Source of the DNA: Clostridiales bacterium | GTDB lineage: Bacteria; Bacillota; Clostridia; Saccharofermentanales; Saccharofermentanaceae | Assembly (NCBI GenBank): GCA_017620475.1 | Contig: JAFZQI010000016.1 | Location: 1-64,000 of the forward strand | Reading direction: 5' to 3' | Length of the DNA stretch: 64,000 nt | In this document: positions 8,214 to 16,820 of the stretch, piece by piece | Layout: each line of letters opens with the position of its first letter | Numbering within the stretch: the stretch's first letter is position 1 | Notes under the pieces: model-generated | What the model was told of the DNA's origin: nothing | The model's database searches: none | Seen by the model: the letters and a program-made list of their open reading frames with translations, nothing else | Program-made: the position numbers and the translations under genes

Positions 8214-9503
8214 TCAAGCCTTTCTCACCACCACGGTGACGGCGAACTCCCCGGCGTTTTCCTTTGCAAAAATATCGCCGTTCATCATGCGCATCAGCGA
8301 TCTTGCGATATAAAGCCCCAGTCCCGAGCCCTGAGCATCCCCCACATTGGAGCCGCGATAGAAGGATTCAAATAAATGCGGGATCTCCTCTTCTTTGATC
8401 GAGCAGCCGCTGTTGGTGACTGTAATCAGCCGACAGTCCTCCTCGTCATCAAAATCGATCCGCACATACTTTCCGTCACCATATTTGATGGCGTTCTCCA
8501 GAATATTCTGCAGCACCTCTTCCAGACGCGAACAATCGCCGGAAAGAAGAACGTTGCTGTATTCAGAAATCCGGAACTCCGTTCGAAGACCGGAAAACTT
8601 CTCGCGATAAAGGCCTTCGATCCGGCCCATCAGTTCTGACAGATAGAACTCGCCCATCGTCACTTCCAGATTGAGGAAATCCTCTTTGGATGCAGTGACG
8701 ATATCGGCCACATACTTTTCGATCTCTGACGCATTCTGGGCGATACCGGAAATCGCGGCACGGCGCTTCTCCTCGGAATCGTAGATATCCTCAGATAGCG
8801 CCTTGGCATAAAGCTTGATCGCCGACAGCGGCGTCTTAATATCGTGCGACAGAGAAAGGATCAGCGTCTTCTTATCTTTTTGCATCTCCAGTTCCCGCGC
8901 CTTGTTCGACTCGAGATTATCCCGCAGCATGTTGATGCCCCAGAGGAATTTTCCGAAGAATTTGTTCTTGTCCGCTTTGACCGGTGCACTGAGATTTCCG
9001 CGTGCCAGCTCGACAGAAAGATCGGTCATTTTGTGGAAAGGCCGAAGGACCTTTCGCCCCACATAGAAAAGCACTGCGGCCGTGACGAAAAGGCATACGG
9101 CAAATCCGATATTCATATAGATTAAGGGACGGATATCCGGCTTCACTTCGTACTCGAAACGAAGAAGCGTGCCGGCCACTTCCTTGACCTCGTAATCATT
9201 ATTCACCGATTCATTCGGATCGAAGTTCGAGATGCGGACGAGTGAAGGATATTGGCTGATATCGAAAGGCTCTTTTCCGGGAAGCTCCGTCGAGGATCCG
9301 TCGCGGCGGAAGTCGACAGGAACCGGCTGCTGACTGCTCAGTATCATGTAGGAATACAGATCCCGGGATGCACGGCTGATCTCCACGCGGTACTGTTTTC
9401 CGGCATCCTTACGAAGGCTCCCGAGCAGAAGGAAATTACACCCGGCAAGAAGCAGGAGTTCAAGAACCAAAATCGCGCAAGTGATTTTCCGGAATCTACT
9501 CAA
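8214..9503 (-). CDS. Sensor histidine kinase
   Basis: A protein of 429 residues with membrane helices at about 8-28 and 129-150 flanking an extracytoplasmic sensor domain, then HAMP, HisKA with SLSHDIKTPLSAIK (phosphorylated His near 220), and HATPase with N-box QNILENAIKYG, GSGLGLYIA and an FYR motif. The start is a TTG codon preceded by GAGG, unusual but the best-supported one. It lies 78 bp after the response regulator gene in the same operon. The signal is unknown; ABC exporter genes about 1.5 kb away are plausible targets. Confidence 0.9.
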   Translation of the reverse strand: MSRFRKITCAILVLELLLLAGCNFLLLGSLRKDAGKQYRVEISRASRDLYSYMILSSQQPVPVDFRRDGSSTELPGKEPFDISQYPSLVRISNFDPNESVNNDYEVKEVAGTLLRFEYEVKPDIRPLIYMNIGFAVCLFVTAAVLFYVGRKVLRPFHKMTDLSVELARGNLSAPVKADKNKFFGKFLWGINMLRDNLESNKARELEMQKDKKTLILSLSHDIKTPLSAIKLYAKALSEDIYDSEEKRRAAISGIAQNASEIEKYVADIVTASKEDFLNLEVTMGEFYLSELMGRIEGLYREKFSGLRTEFRISEYSNVLLSGDCSRLEEVLQNILENAIKYGDGKYVRIDFDDEEDCRLITVTNSGCSIKEEEIPHLFESFYRGSNVGDAQGSGLGLYIARSLMRMMNGDIFAKENAGEFAVTVVVRKA

Positions 9504-9581
9504 AAAGCAACCTCATTTCTTCACTGTTTTCCAACTGTCTCTGCGATGCGTTTTCTCATACCGCCCCGCAGCAACCTCACT

Positions 9582-10244
9582 TTATTCGTAACGGTATCCC
9601 GTGCCCCACACCGTGATGATGTGTTTCGGATTCTTCGGATCTTCCTCGATCTTTTCCCGCAGCCACTTGATATGCACCGTCAGCGTCTGGATCTCCGAAT
9701 CGCTGTCCGAGCCCCAGATCGCATTGAAAAGATACTCCTTGCGGAGCGTCGTATTTTTATTCTCGATCATCAGCAGAAGAAGGGCGAACTCCTTCTCCGT
9801 TACGTTCACGGGCTTTCCGCCCACGGACAGCGTCCGCTGCACTGTATTCAGTTTCAAATTCCCGTCGACGACTTCCTCCACCGCATATTTACGCTTAAAG
9901 ATCCCCCGGATCTTCGCAAGAAGAATGTCGATGTCATAGGGCTTCTCGATATAATCGTCGGCGCCCAGCGAAAGACCTTCGAGTTTACTGTCCTTATCGG
10001 ACCGCGCGCTGGCGATGATGATATGCGTGTTGGAAGTTTCGCGGATCTTGCTGCACACGGCAAATCCGTCGATCCCCGGGAGCATGATGTCCAGGACCAG
10101 AAGCTTGGCTCCGTACTTTTCGAAAAGCTCCAGGGCGCGTTCACCTGTGGGCGCGATGGCGACGGTGTAATTCTCTTTCTTTAGAAAATCACTTAGGAGC
10201 TCGCCTATTTCTTTGTTGTCTTCACAGATAATGATGTCCGGCAT
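9582..10244 (-). CDS. OmpR/PhoB-family response regulator
   Basis: A protein of 220 residues. The receiver domain has the acidic pair E8-D9, the phosphoacceptor D52 in LLVLDIMLPG, a conserved T/S in IIIASAR and the K in DDYIEKPYD. The C-terminal winged-helix domain ends in the family pattern VWGTGYRYE. It is cytoplasmic and binds DNA once phosphorylated by the kinase encoded next. GGGGAG precedes the ATG. No promoter for this operon was clear to me. Confidence 0.92.
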   Translation of the reverse strand: MPDIIICEDNKEIGELLSDFLKKENYTVAIAPTGERALELFEKYGAKLLVLDIMLPGIDGFAVCSKIRETSNTHIIIASARSDKDSKLEGLSLGADDYIEKPYDIDILLAKIRGIFKRKYAVEEVVDGNLKLNTVQRTLSVGGKPVNVTEKEFALLLLMIENKNTTLRKEYLFNAIWGSDSDSEIQTLTVHIKWLREKIEEDPKNPKHIITVWGTGYRYE

Positions 10245-10403
10245 ACTTTCTCCCCGACATAAGCTTATGTATTCTCCATCGTATCCAGCTATGTTCGAAG
10301 CGGCGGGGTCACGACCTCACGCCGCTTCTCTCTCATTATACCACCCCCGTATTTGCAGACGGAAGTGCAATTAAATGAGGGTAATTCCGAGGGGTCTGCC
10401 TTG

Positions 10404-10432
10404 TTGAAAAAGCGCGTAGGAATTAGTATATT
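10404..10432 (+). promoter_or_regulatory. Promoter for the zinc-ribbon gene at 10453
   Basis: TTGAAA (10404-10409), a 17-bp spacer and TATATT (10427-10432). Transcription would begin only about 14 nt before the ATG, placing AAGGAG (10438-10443) at the very 5' end of the message. Confidence 0.5.
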
Positions 10433-10452
10433 TGCATAAGGAGACAACGAAG

Positions 10453-11727
10453 ATGAAAGAAATGATTTCCAACATGAAAAAGCATTCCTGCCCGTCATGC
10501 GGCGGTCAGCTTCGGGTGGATACCGGACGTCAGATGTACGAGTGTCCTTTCTGCGGTCTGACCTATGACTACGAGTACTTTCGCGAAGACGATGTACTGG
10601 AACTTGCAAGCCGCTCCATGCAGGCCGGTGAATTCCGTTCGGCTAAGGAAGCCTATGAATTCATGCTCCAGAAGGAACCGCATAACTTCGTCGCGCTCCG
10701 CGGTCTGATCCTGGCTTCGGCGGAAGCAAAGGACATGGATGAACTGAGAAAGGCTGAGCGTTACTCGAAGATCAAGGGCAAAATCATCGAAGGCTGCATC
10801 GACCGCGCCCAAAGAGACTCCCTGCCCGAGCACAAAGAATACTTTGCAAAGATGCAGGAGCTTTTCGAGACGGGAAGAGAATACAGAGAAGAGATCATCG
10901 CAATCAGCAAACTGCGCACGACCCGGAAAAGACACTACAGCCGCATTGACAAACTGGAGAGGGAAAAAGAGGAGAATTACATGGGATCCCGTGAATCGCT
11001 GGATGGCGAAGAAAGGGTACCGATCCCGCCAAAGGCCATCATCGTCCTGTCACTGGCGGTGTATCTTGTCTGGGCATTATTCCTGATCGCCATGATCTGG
11101 GGCAGCAAATCATCCTCCGTAACGGACCTGACGAAAACCACGACGAAAAAAGCGACCAACTCGTATGCGCGTACGCAGATGGTCGAGAAAGCTTTGGAAA
11201 GTGCGATGGAGTCTGAGGGCGTGGAGCCGACGGAAGCGGATAGCAGCGCCAAAACTGTGGTGATCAAAGTCGGGGATATCGTGGATACGGCAAACGGTGA
11301 CATCGCTTCGGGTGACATCATTACAAACGGGAAAGAGACGACAAAGACTGCGAAGAACACTACTTCCGGGAAGACTTACAAAGAGACTGCCGCGGAGAAA
11401 AAGGAGAAGGAAAGCAAGCAGTCTTTGAGATCGGTCCTTGTGGTTAGTACTGCAGTCGAGGCAGGCATCATCTTCTTCGCCGTACAAAGACAAAAGAAGA
11501 TCAATGAAGTGGAGGCAGAGATCCGTTCCATGTCTTCTCAGACAGAGGACATCAGTGAAGAGGTCAATGCCAGAGAAGAGAGATTGCGTGAACTGAGCAA
11601 GAAGATCCACTTGATCAGCAACGATCTCCGCAAACTGAATCCTTTGGGAAGCAGTGGGAACAGCAGCGGCGATGGCGGAGGTGGAAGCGACTCCTTCCCG
11701 AGAGTGGCAAAGCCGAAAGGACTATAA
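10453..11727 (+). CDS. Zinc-ribbon, coiled-coil membrane protein
   Basis: A protein of 424 residues. CPSCGG and CPFCG (about residues 13-33) form one zinc ribbon, followed by a helical, TPR-like part (SMQAGEFRSAKEAYEFML), a membrane helix (about 195-215), a Thr/Lys-rich stretch, a second weak helix near 330-345, a coiled coil (VEAEIRSMSSQTEDISEEV) and a Gly/Ser tail. The ATG at 10453 is chosen for AAGGAG nine bases upstream. The ribbon resembles those of the two paralogues at 2.0 and 22.9 kb, but the rest differs. Function unknown; no enzyme motif. Confidence 0.75.
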   Translation: MKEMISNMKKHSCPSCGGQLRVDTGRQMYECPFCGLTYDYEYFREDDVLELASRSMQAGEFRSAKEAYEFMLQKEPHNFVALRGLILASAEAKDMDELRKAERYSKIKGKIIEGCIDRAQRDSLPEHKEYFAKMQELFETGREYREEIIAISKLRTTRKRHYSRIDKLEREKEENYMGSRESLDGEERVPIPPKAIIVLSLAVYLVWALFLIAMIWGSKSSSVTDLTKTTTKKATNSYARTQMVEKALESAMESEGVEPTEADSSAKTVVIKVGDIVDTANGDIASGDIITNGKETTKTAKNTTSGKTYKETAAEKKEKESKQSLRSVLVVSTAVEAGIIFFAVQRQKKINEVEAEIRSMSSQTEDISEEVNAREERLRELSKKIHLISNDLRKLNPLGSSGNSSGDGGGGSDSFPRVAKPKGL

Positions 11728-11761
11728 CCCTCACTCGGACCTGAAGAAGAGGATTCAATTC

Positions 11762-11863
11762 CATCCGGATCCGAAGAGGATGTAACCTGCACCCGCATCC
11801 GGATCCGAAGAGGATGTAACCTGCACCCGCATCCGGATCCGAAGGGGATGTATCATGCATCCA
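11762..11863. repeat. Three 34-bp tandem repeats
   Basis: Units start at 11762, 11796 and 11830, the first two identical over CATCCGGATCCGAAGAGGAT and beyond; a decayed unit precedes them (about 11730-11761) and CATCCGGA follows. Each unit has CATCC...GGATG arms that could form a small hairpin. They fill the gap between the zinc-ribbon gene and the GH115 gene and may be a run of former terminators or a simple slippage array. Confidence 0.8.
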
Positions 11864-11971
11864 CATCCGGAAAATGTGGTATACTTGCATGGAAGATTTC
11901 TTTTCCCATTCGGTTCCCCGGGGTTTTCTCACGGGACATCGGAGCAGGGATGCATCAGCGGGAGGTCCGGC

Positions 11972-14857
11972 ATGAGTTTTGTACTGACAGCAAAGGCGAT
12001 AAAAGAAGGGAAAGTGGCGATCCTTTATGACGAGGCGGCGCTTTCCGGTGTGAAGAAAATAGCAGCAAAAGTGGCCTCAGACATCGGTGCGGTGTTTGGG
12101 GCCACACCTGCAGTTGCCGCGTGGGAGTCGCTTGCCAAGAAGGACCTTGCGAAGATCGAGTATCCGATCCTGGCCGGCACGCTTGGCCATGCAAACCTCG
12201 ATGACAAGGAGCTTTCGGCGCTTGCCGGTAAAAGAGAAGTATACCTCCATAAGGTCATCGAAAAACTCCCGGGAAACAGTGCTTTTACCAAGGCAAAATC
12301 GGCATTCCTGATTGCGGGTTCCGACAAACGGGGCACCGTATACGGACTTTTCGCCTTTTCGGAGATGCTGGGCGTGTCGCCGTTCATCGACTGGCTGGAT
12401 GTAAAACCGGAAAAGAAGACCACATTTACGATCGAGCCTAAATACACATACCTTTCCAAAGAACCCTCCGTACGGTTCCGAGGATTTTTCATCAACGACG
12501 AGTGGCCGGCATTCGGCAACTGGTGCAACAAACGCTTCGGCGGATTCAATGCTAAGTGCTACGAGCACGTGTTCGAACTGCTTTTGAGGCTCAAGGGCAA
12601 CTACATGTGGCCGGCGATGTGGTCGGCGATCTTCCCCAATGACGGGCCGGGACTTCAAAGTGCAGAGCTCGCGGATGAACTGGGTGTCGTGATGGGCATG
12701 TCCCACCATGAGCCGTGCCTGAGACAGGGCGAGGAGTATAAGTACCTCCGCGGGCCGGGTTCGATCTACGGCGATGCGTGGAATTTCCTCAAAAACGAGA
12801 AGGGCATCACGAAATTCTGGGAGGACGGCTTAAAGCGGTCCGGTAAGTTCGAGAACGTCATTACCGTCGGCATGCGCGGTGAGGCTGACACGGCCATCAT
12901 GGGCAAAGAAGCGACGCTGAAGGATAACATCGATCTGCTTCGGAAAGTTCTGAAAACGCAGAATAAACTCATCAGAAAGTACGTTAATAAGGACTTGGAT
13001 GAGGTGCCGCGGATGCTGGCGCTTTATAAGGAAGTCGAGCCGTATTTTTATGGCGATGAGAAGACGCCGGGGCTTCAGGGGGATCCGGAGCTGGAGGGCG
13101 TCACGCTCATGCTCTGCGACGATAACTACGGAAATCTCCGCACCGTGCCGACGCCGGAAATGCGCGGACACAAGGGCGGCTACGGCATGTATTACCATTT
13201 CGACTACCACGGATTCCCGATCTCCTTTGAGTGGTTTAATACCTCCCACCTTGCCAAGGTGTGGGAGCAGATGACGTCGGCGTATGACTTCGGGATCCGG
13301 GATCTCTGGATCGTCAACGTGGGCGACATTTTCAGCAACGAATATCCCCTTTCTTATTTCCTGGATCTGGCCTACGATTTCGACCGATGGGGCACATCGA
13401 ACCGGAACAGCGCCAACGAATACACGAAGCTTTTTGTCGAGAAATTCTTCGGTGCGACGCTGACGGCGGTGCAGAAGAAAACGGCCGTGGAACTGCTTCT
13501 GGGGTACACGCGCATTACTTCCGCGCGAAGGACCGAAGCCATGAACGATGAGGTTTACGCGCCATTTGCCTATGGCGAGACCGAGGAACTGCTTGCGACG
13601 ATCGATAAGCTGATGCACACGACGGAAGACCTTTACGGGAAACTTTCTACCTCTTTGCCGGGCTCTTCCGCCGGTGGCAGCAAAGCACTTTCTTCGAATG
13701 TGGCGTACCGCTTCTACGAACTGATCTATCTTCCGCTGATGGCCAATCTCAACGTGCAGAAAATGTGGCTTCTGACCACGCAGAATCATGCCTATGCGAA
13801 GATGGGAAGTACCTATGCCCTGGCGCTGGGTGAGCGCATAGAGGAGTGCCTTACGCGCGACCGTGAGCTGGTGGATGAGCTTCACAGGATCCACGGCGGG
13901 ATGTGGTATGGCATGGGGCTTTCGGAGCATATCGGGTTTAAAAACTGGTGCGAAGAGGGCTGTCAGTATCCGGTGATCCATACGTTCGCGCCGGGTAACA
14001 AAGACCGTCTGATCGTGTCGGTCCCGGGCACGGATCAATTTACGGAAGGGTACTTCTGGACCCGCAGGAAGCTTGTGCTTCCGTCTTTCCTGGATCCCAG
14101 GTGTAAGCTTGGCAGGATCGAGCTTTCCACGGCATGCGCAAAGAAGATCCGTTTCAGTGTGGAGTGCGACACGAAGGGAATTACCGTTTCTCCGGCATCG
14201 GGTACGGTCTCTCCCTATACGCGAAAAGAACTGGCTGTGAAACTGGAGCGTTCGCTTCTTCCGAAGAAAACCACCGAAGCGAAGATCACGGTCCGGTTCG
14301 GCGATGCATTTGCCGAAGTCAGTGTACCGCTGGAAGGCGAACCGGGATACATCTCTATTCCGGCCGTGAACTATAGTGAAAACATTCCCGGTGCGAAGGG
14401 TACATACGAGGTGATCCCGGACTACAACCGCGGGCTTTCTGCCATGAAGGCCTATCCGCAGGATGTGGTCTTTACAAAGGCCTCCGATGCGCCGGCGTTA
14501 ATGTACTGCGTGAAGCTCAGCCGTGCCGGGAAATACACGCTCCGTCTCATGACGAATCCGGGAAATCCCCCGAGCCACGTGCCGGAGATCCTTTGCGGAG
14601 TCAGTGCCAACGGCGGCCGGATGAAGCGTGTCAACATGATCCGGGAAGGCTTTGCCGTGGGTGATGGTAACGACATCTGGAGTCAGGGCGTGCTGGATAA
14701 CCTTCGCGTGACGGAGGTGGATCTGGACCTCAAAGAAGGGGAGAACACGATTGAGATCAGGGCGATCAGCCCGAACGTCGCCCTCACCAAGCTGGTGCTT
14801 TTCGCATATGGGGAAACGCCTATGGATTCCTACCTCGGTCCAAAGGAGACGATGTAA
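11972..14857 (+). CDS. GH115 alpha-glucuronidase
   Basis: A protein of 961 residues. FRGFFINDEW (about 168), LKGNYMWPAMW (about 207), GMSHHEPC (about 241) and later DYHGFPISFEWFNTS are hallmarks of glycoside hydrolase family 115, whose members remove (4-O-methyl)glucuronic acid from xylan or xylo-oligosaccharides by inversion. The usual N-terminal domain, barrel, helical region and C-terminal beta domain are all of normal length. ATG 11972 is chosen because GGGAGGT lies six bases upstream; a longer open frame starts at 11855 inside the repeats. No signal peptide is visible, so it probably acts in the cytoplasm on imported aldouronates. It lies 11 kb from the uronate genes. Confidence 0.9.
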   Translation: MSFVLTAKAIKEGKVAILYDEAALSGVKKIAAKVASDIGAVFGATPAVAAWESLAKKDLAKIEYPILAGTLGHANLDDKELSALAGKREVYLHKVIEKLPGNSAFTKAKSAFLIAGSDKRGTVYGLFAFSEMLGVSPFIDWLDVKPEKKTTFTIEPKYTYLSKEPSVRFRGFFINDEWPAFGNWCNKRFGGFNAKCYEHVFELLLRLKGNYMWPAMWSAIFPNDGPGLQSAELADELGVVMGMSHHEPCLRQGEEYKYLRGPGSIYGDAWNFLKNEKGITKFWEDGLKRSGKFENVITVGMRGEADTAIMGKEATLKDNIDLLRKVLKTQNKLIRKYVNKDLDEVPRMLALYKEVEPYFYGDEKTPGLQGDPELEGVTLMLCDDNYGNLRTVPTPEMRGHKGGYGMYYHFDYHGFPISFEWFNTSHLAKVWEQMTSAYDFGIRDLWIVNVGDIFSNEYPLSYFLDLAYDFDRWGTSNRNSANEYTKLFVEKFFGATLTAVQKKTAVELLLGYTRITSARRTEAMNDEVYAPFAYGETEELLATIDKLMHTTEDLYGKLSTSLPGSSAGGSKALSSNVAYRFYELIYLPLMANLNVQKMWLLTTQNHAYAKMGSTYALALGERIEECLTRDRELVDELHRIHGGMWYGMGLSEHIGFKNWCEEGCQYPVIHTFAPGNKDRLIVSVPGTDQFTEGYFWTRRKLVLPSFLDPRCKLGRIELSTACAKKIRFSVECDTKGITVSPASGTVSPYTRKELAVKLERSLLPKKTTEAKITVRFGDAFAEVSVPLEGEPGYISIPAVNYSENIPGAKGTYEVIPDYNRGLSAMKAYPQDVVFTKASDAPALMYCVKLSRAGKYTLRLMTNPGNPPSHVPEILCGVSANGGRMKRVNMIREGFAVGDGNDIWSQGVLDNLRVTEVDLDLKEGENTIEIRAISPNVALTKLVLFAYGETPMDSYLGPKETM

Positions 14858-14865
14858 TTCCGTCA

Positions 14866-14923
14866 GGTAGCCGGCTCGGCGTAGTAATCCCGTCAAGGCG
14901 TGTAGGTAGCCGGCTCGGCGTAG
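14866..14923. repeat. Duplicated gene-end sequence
   Basis: GGTAGCCGGCTCGGCGTAG occurs at 14866-14884 and again at 14905-14923, 39 bp apart. The second copy codes for the C-terminal YAEPATYTP of the minus-strand protein; the first lies just beyond its stop. Confidence 0.75.
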
Positions 14924-15975
14924 AAGTACTGGTACGGATCGCGGATATTTCCAAGATACATTTCCAGGAGATCCTCCGATGTGGTCGTTTCGTCTGAGAT
15001 GCCCATCGGGTTGATGCAGTCTCCGTTCGGCGCAAGTACGATCTCGTAACCGTTGGCATTGACGAATACGAGCTCGTTGCCCTTGTGTGCCTTAAGGAAG
15101 GCGTCGAATTCCGGATACCAGGATTTTCCGATTCCCGGGCCGCCGCAGAGGATGCCGTCCTGTGTCTTGTAAAGAACGAGGACCGCGGCCAGTTCGTCAC
15201 CGTCATAGAGCAGGTAGCTTCGGATGTTCATGTCGACTACAGGCGAGCTGATGTCTTTGCTTCCATAACGGACATGGCAGTAGCCTTTCTCCGAGATCCG
15301 CGGGGATGTCAGAGGCTGATCGTCCGTACGGAGCGAATCGCAGATCGCGTCCAGATTCTGAGTGAAATAGTCGTTCGCTTCTTCGTCGGTTAAGGTCTCA
15401 CCGAAGAAAGCAATCGAGCTTTCGGAAGGAAGCGCGGGGATCGCACCGATAGGAAGGCCGGTGGGTGAATACTCGATCGGCTCCCAGCTTTCGGGGATCG
15501 TTTCCGCAGATTCGGCAGTGGTCTCCTCATACGCTGTCGTGTTTTCCTGCGATTGATACTCGGTCGTGGTATCCGCGGCATATGCTGCGGAGGTTGCCGC
15601 AACGGTGGTCTCGTATTGTCTTCCGTCTTCTGTGAAGAGGCGTGAGATGCCGAAGGCGAGAAGCGCGGCGGCCGCGATGGCGCCGATCGGGACGATCACG
15701 CGGCGGATAGATCTTGCGATCCGGGTTCCGGCCGAGGGTTCTATGTACACCGCAGTTCCGGCCGACGGTTTTGGCTGGGAAGGCGTGACCCTGACAGGAC
15801 GCGTCGCTCTGTCCGGATCAGTCTGAACCGGTGCTTTTACATCGGAAAGATCCTGTGCTTCCGTGATCCACTTATCATCGATGCCGCCCAGCAGTTCGAA
15901 GAGCTGCATGCCGCCGGATTGAGGATCGAACATATCTTTATTCGTATTGTTGTTTTCCGCATTCTGATCGTTCAT
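14893..15975 (-). CDS. Membrane protein paired with ECF sigma factor (possible anti-sigma)
   Basis: A protein of 360 residues with a cytoplasmic N-terminus (about 1-92), one membrane helix (about 93-113), a Thr/Glu-rich link and an extracytoplasmic domain of some 200 residues with two Cys. The gene overlaps the sigma factor stop by four bases (ATGA), which suggests translational coupling. That arrangement is typical of anti-sigma factors, but I see no zinc-binding ZAS motif, so the role is inferred from position. The outer domain may sense an envelope signal. Confidence 0.7.
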   Translation of the reverse strand: MNDQNAENNNTNKDMFDPQSGGMQLFELLGGIDDKWITEAQDLSDVKAPVQTDPDRATRPVRVTPSQPKPSAGTAVYIEPSAGTRIARSIRRVIVPIGAIAAAALLAFGISRLFTEDGRQYETTVAATSAAYAADTTTEYQSQENTTAYEETTAESAETIPESWEPIEYSPTGLPIGAIPALPSESSIAFFGETLTDEEANDYFTQNLDAICDSLRTDDQPLTSPRISEKGYCHVRYGSKDISSPVVDMNIRSYLLYDGDELAAVLVLYKTQDGILCGGPGIGKSWYPEFDAFLKAHKGNELVFVNANGYEIVLAPNGDCINPMGISDETTTSEDLLEMYLGNIRDPYQYFYAEPATYTP

Positions 15976-16544
15976 ACGTCGATACCTCCTTCCACTAGAA
16001 GCTGATGGAGCTGCTTTCTCAGACGGCTCAGTGTCACATTGATGTTATTCTCGGTCAATCCAGTGGCCGAGGCGATGGCCGATACGGAATCGGCATACCA
16101 GTATCGCCGGACGAAGAGCTTACGCTTGTCCGGAGAAAGGGTGGAGAGGAATCGGGAAATGATCGAGAGCATTTCCTTAGAAAGAAGTTCGTTCTCGGGC
16201 GAGATCCCGCCGGGGATCACCTCGCTCAATTCTTCGATCACGACGGGCGTATTGCCGCCGCCCCGCTTATCCGCCCGGTTATGTTTGTAGCGGTTGATTG
16301 CGAGGTTTCTGGCAATCTTTCCGAGGAAAGGTGCCAGAATCGCCGGACGCTGGGGAGGAATGGAATTCCATGCGGCAAGGAAGGTGTCATTGACGCACTC
16401 CTCTGCATCCTCCTGGTTTCCGAGAATGTTCAGCGCGATGGATGTACACAGATGTCCGTATTTGTTCGACGCCACCTGAAGTCCCTGTTCGTTTCTATCC
16501 CAGAACAGCTGGACGATCGTGGTATCTTCCATGACACGGCTCAT
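15972..16544 (-). CDS. ECF-type RNA polymerase sigma factor
   Basis: A protein of 190 residues. Region 2 carries LNILGNQEDAEECVNDTFLAAW, and region 4 has a helix-turn-helix in ATGLTENNINVTLSRLRKQL. It directs RNA polymerase to a small regulon, probably including its own operon. ATG 16544 is chosen for AAAGGAGG upstream; the frame is open further but without a ribosome site. It is co-transcribed with the membrane protein that follows. Confidence 0.9.
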   Translation of the reverse strand: MSRVMEDTTIVQLFWDRNEQGLQVASNKYGHLCTSIALNILGNQEDAEECVNDTFLAAWNSIPPQRPAILAPFLGKIARNLAINRYKHNRADKRGGGNTPVVIEELSEVIPGGISPENELLSKEMLSIISRFLSTLSPDKRKLFVRRYWYADSVSAIASATGLTENNINVTLSRLRKQLHQLLVEGGIDV

Positions 16545-16707
16545 GGGGTATTTCCTCCTTTTTAACGAACCGGTTTTTACTCTCCTAACCATAATAACAA
16601 TTTTTCCGCCGGAATATTACATGGAAAGAGGAAAATTTTTGATATTTCGCATGAATATACATGCTTTGCAATTTAAAAACTCGGAAAACTGTGTAAGTGA
16701 TATCTAA

Positions 16708-16736
16708 TTGACATGTTTTGCCTTGTATATTACTAT
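16708..16736 (+). promoter_or_regulatory. Promoter for the nucleotide-sugar dehydratase operon
   Basis: TTGACA (16708-16713), exactly 17 bp, then TACTAT (16731-16736). About 80 nt of leader precede the ATG at 16821. Confidence 0.7.
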
Positions 16737-16820
16737 TCCGTCAGAATATTCAAGGCCAAATGTGCTATTATAGGTATACAATGAGCAGAAATGGGTTTCT
16801 GCTAATGAGCCGGGTAGGAT

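Noticed and set aside
11855..11971. Longer N-terminus for the GH115 protein
   Set aside because: Starts inside the tandem repeats, has no ribosome site and gives no signal peptide; GGGAGGT marks ATG 11972.
12830..14038. 402-residue minus-strand frame
   Set aside because: Antisense of the GH115 catalytic region; rich in His and Arg, with no ribosome site.
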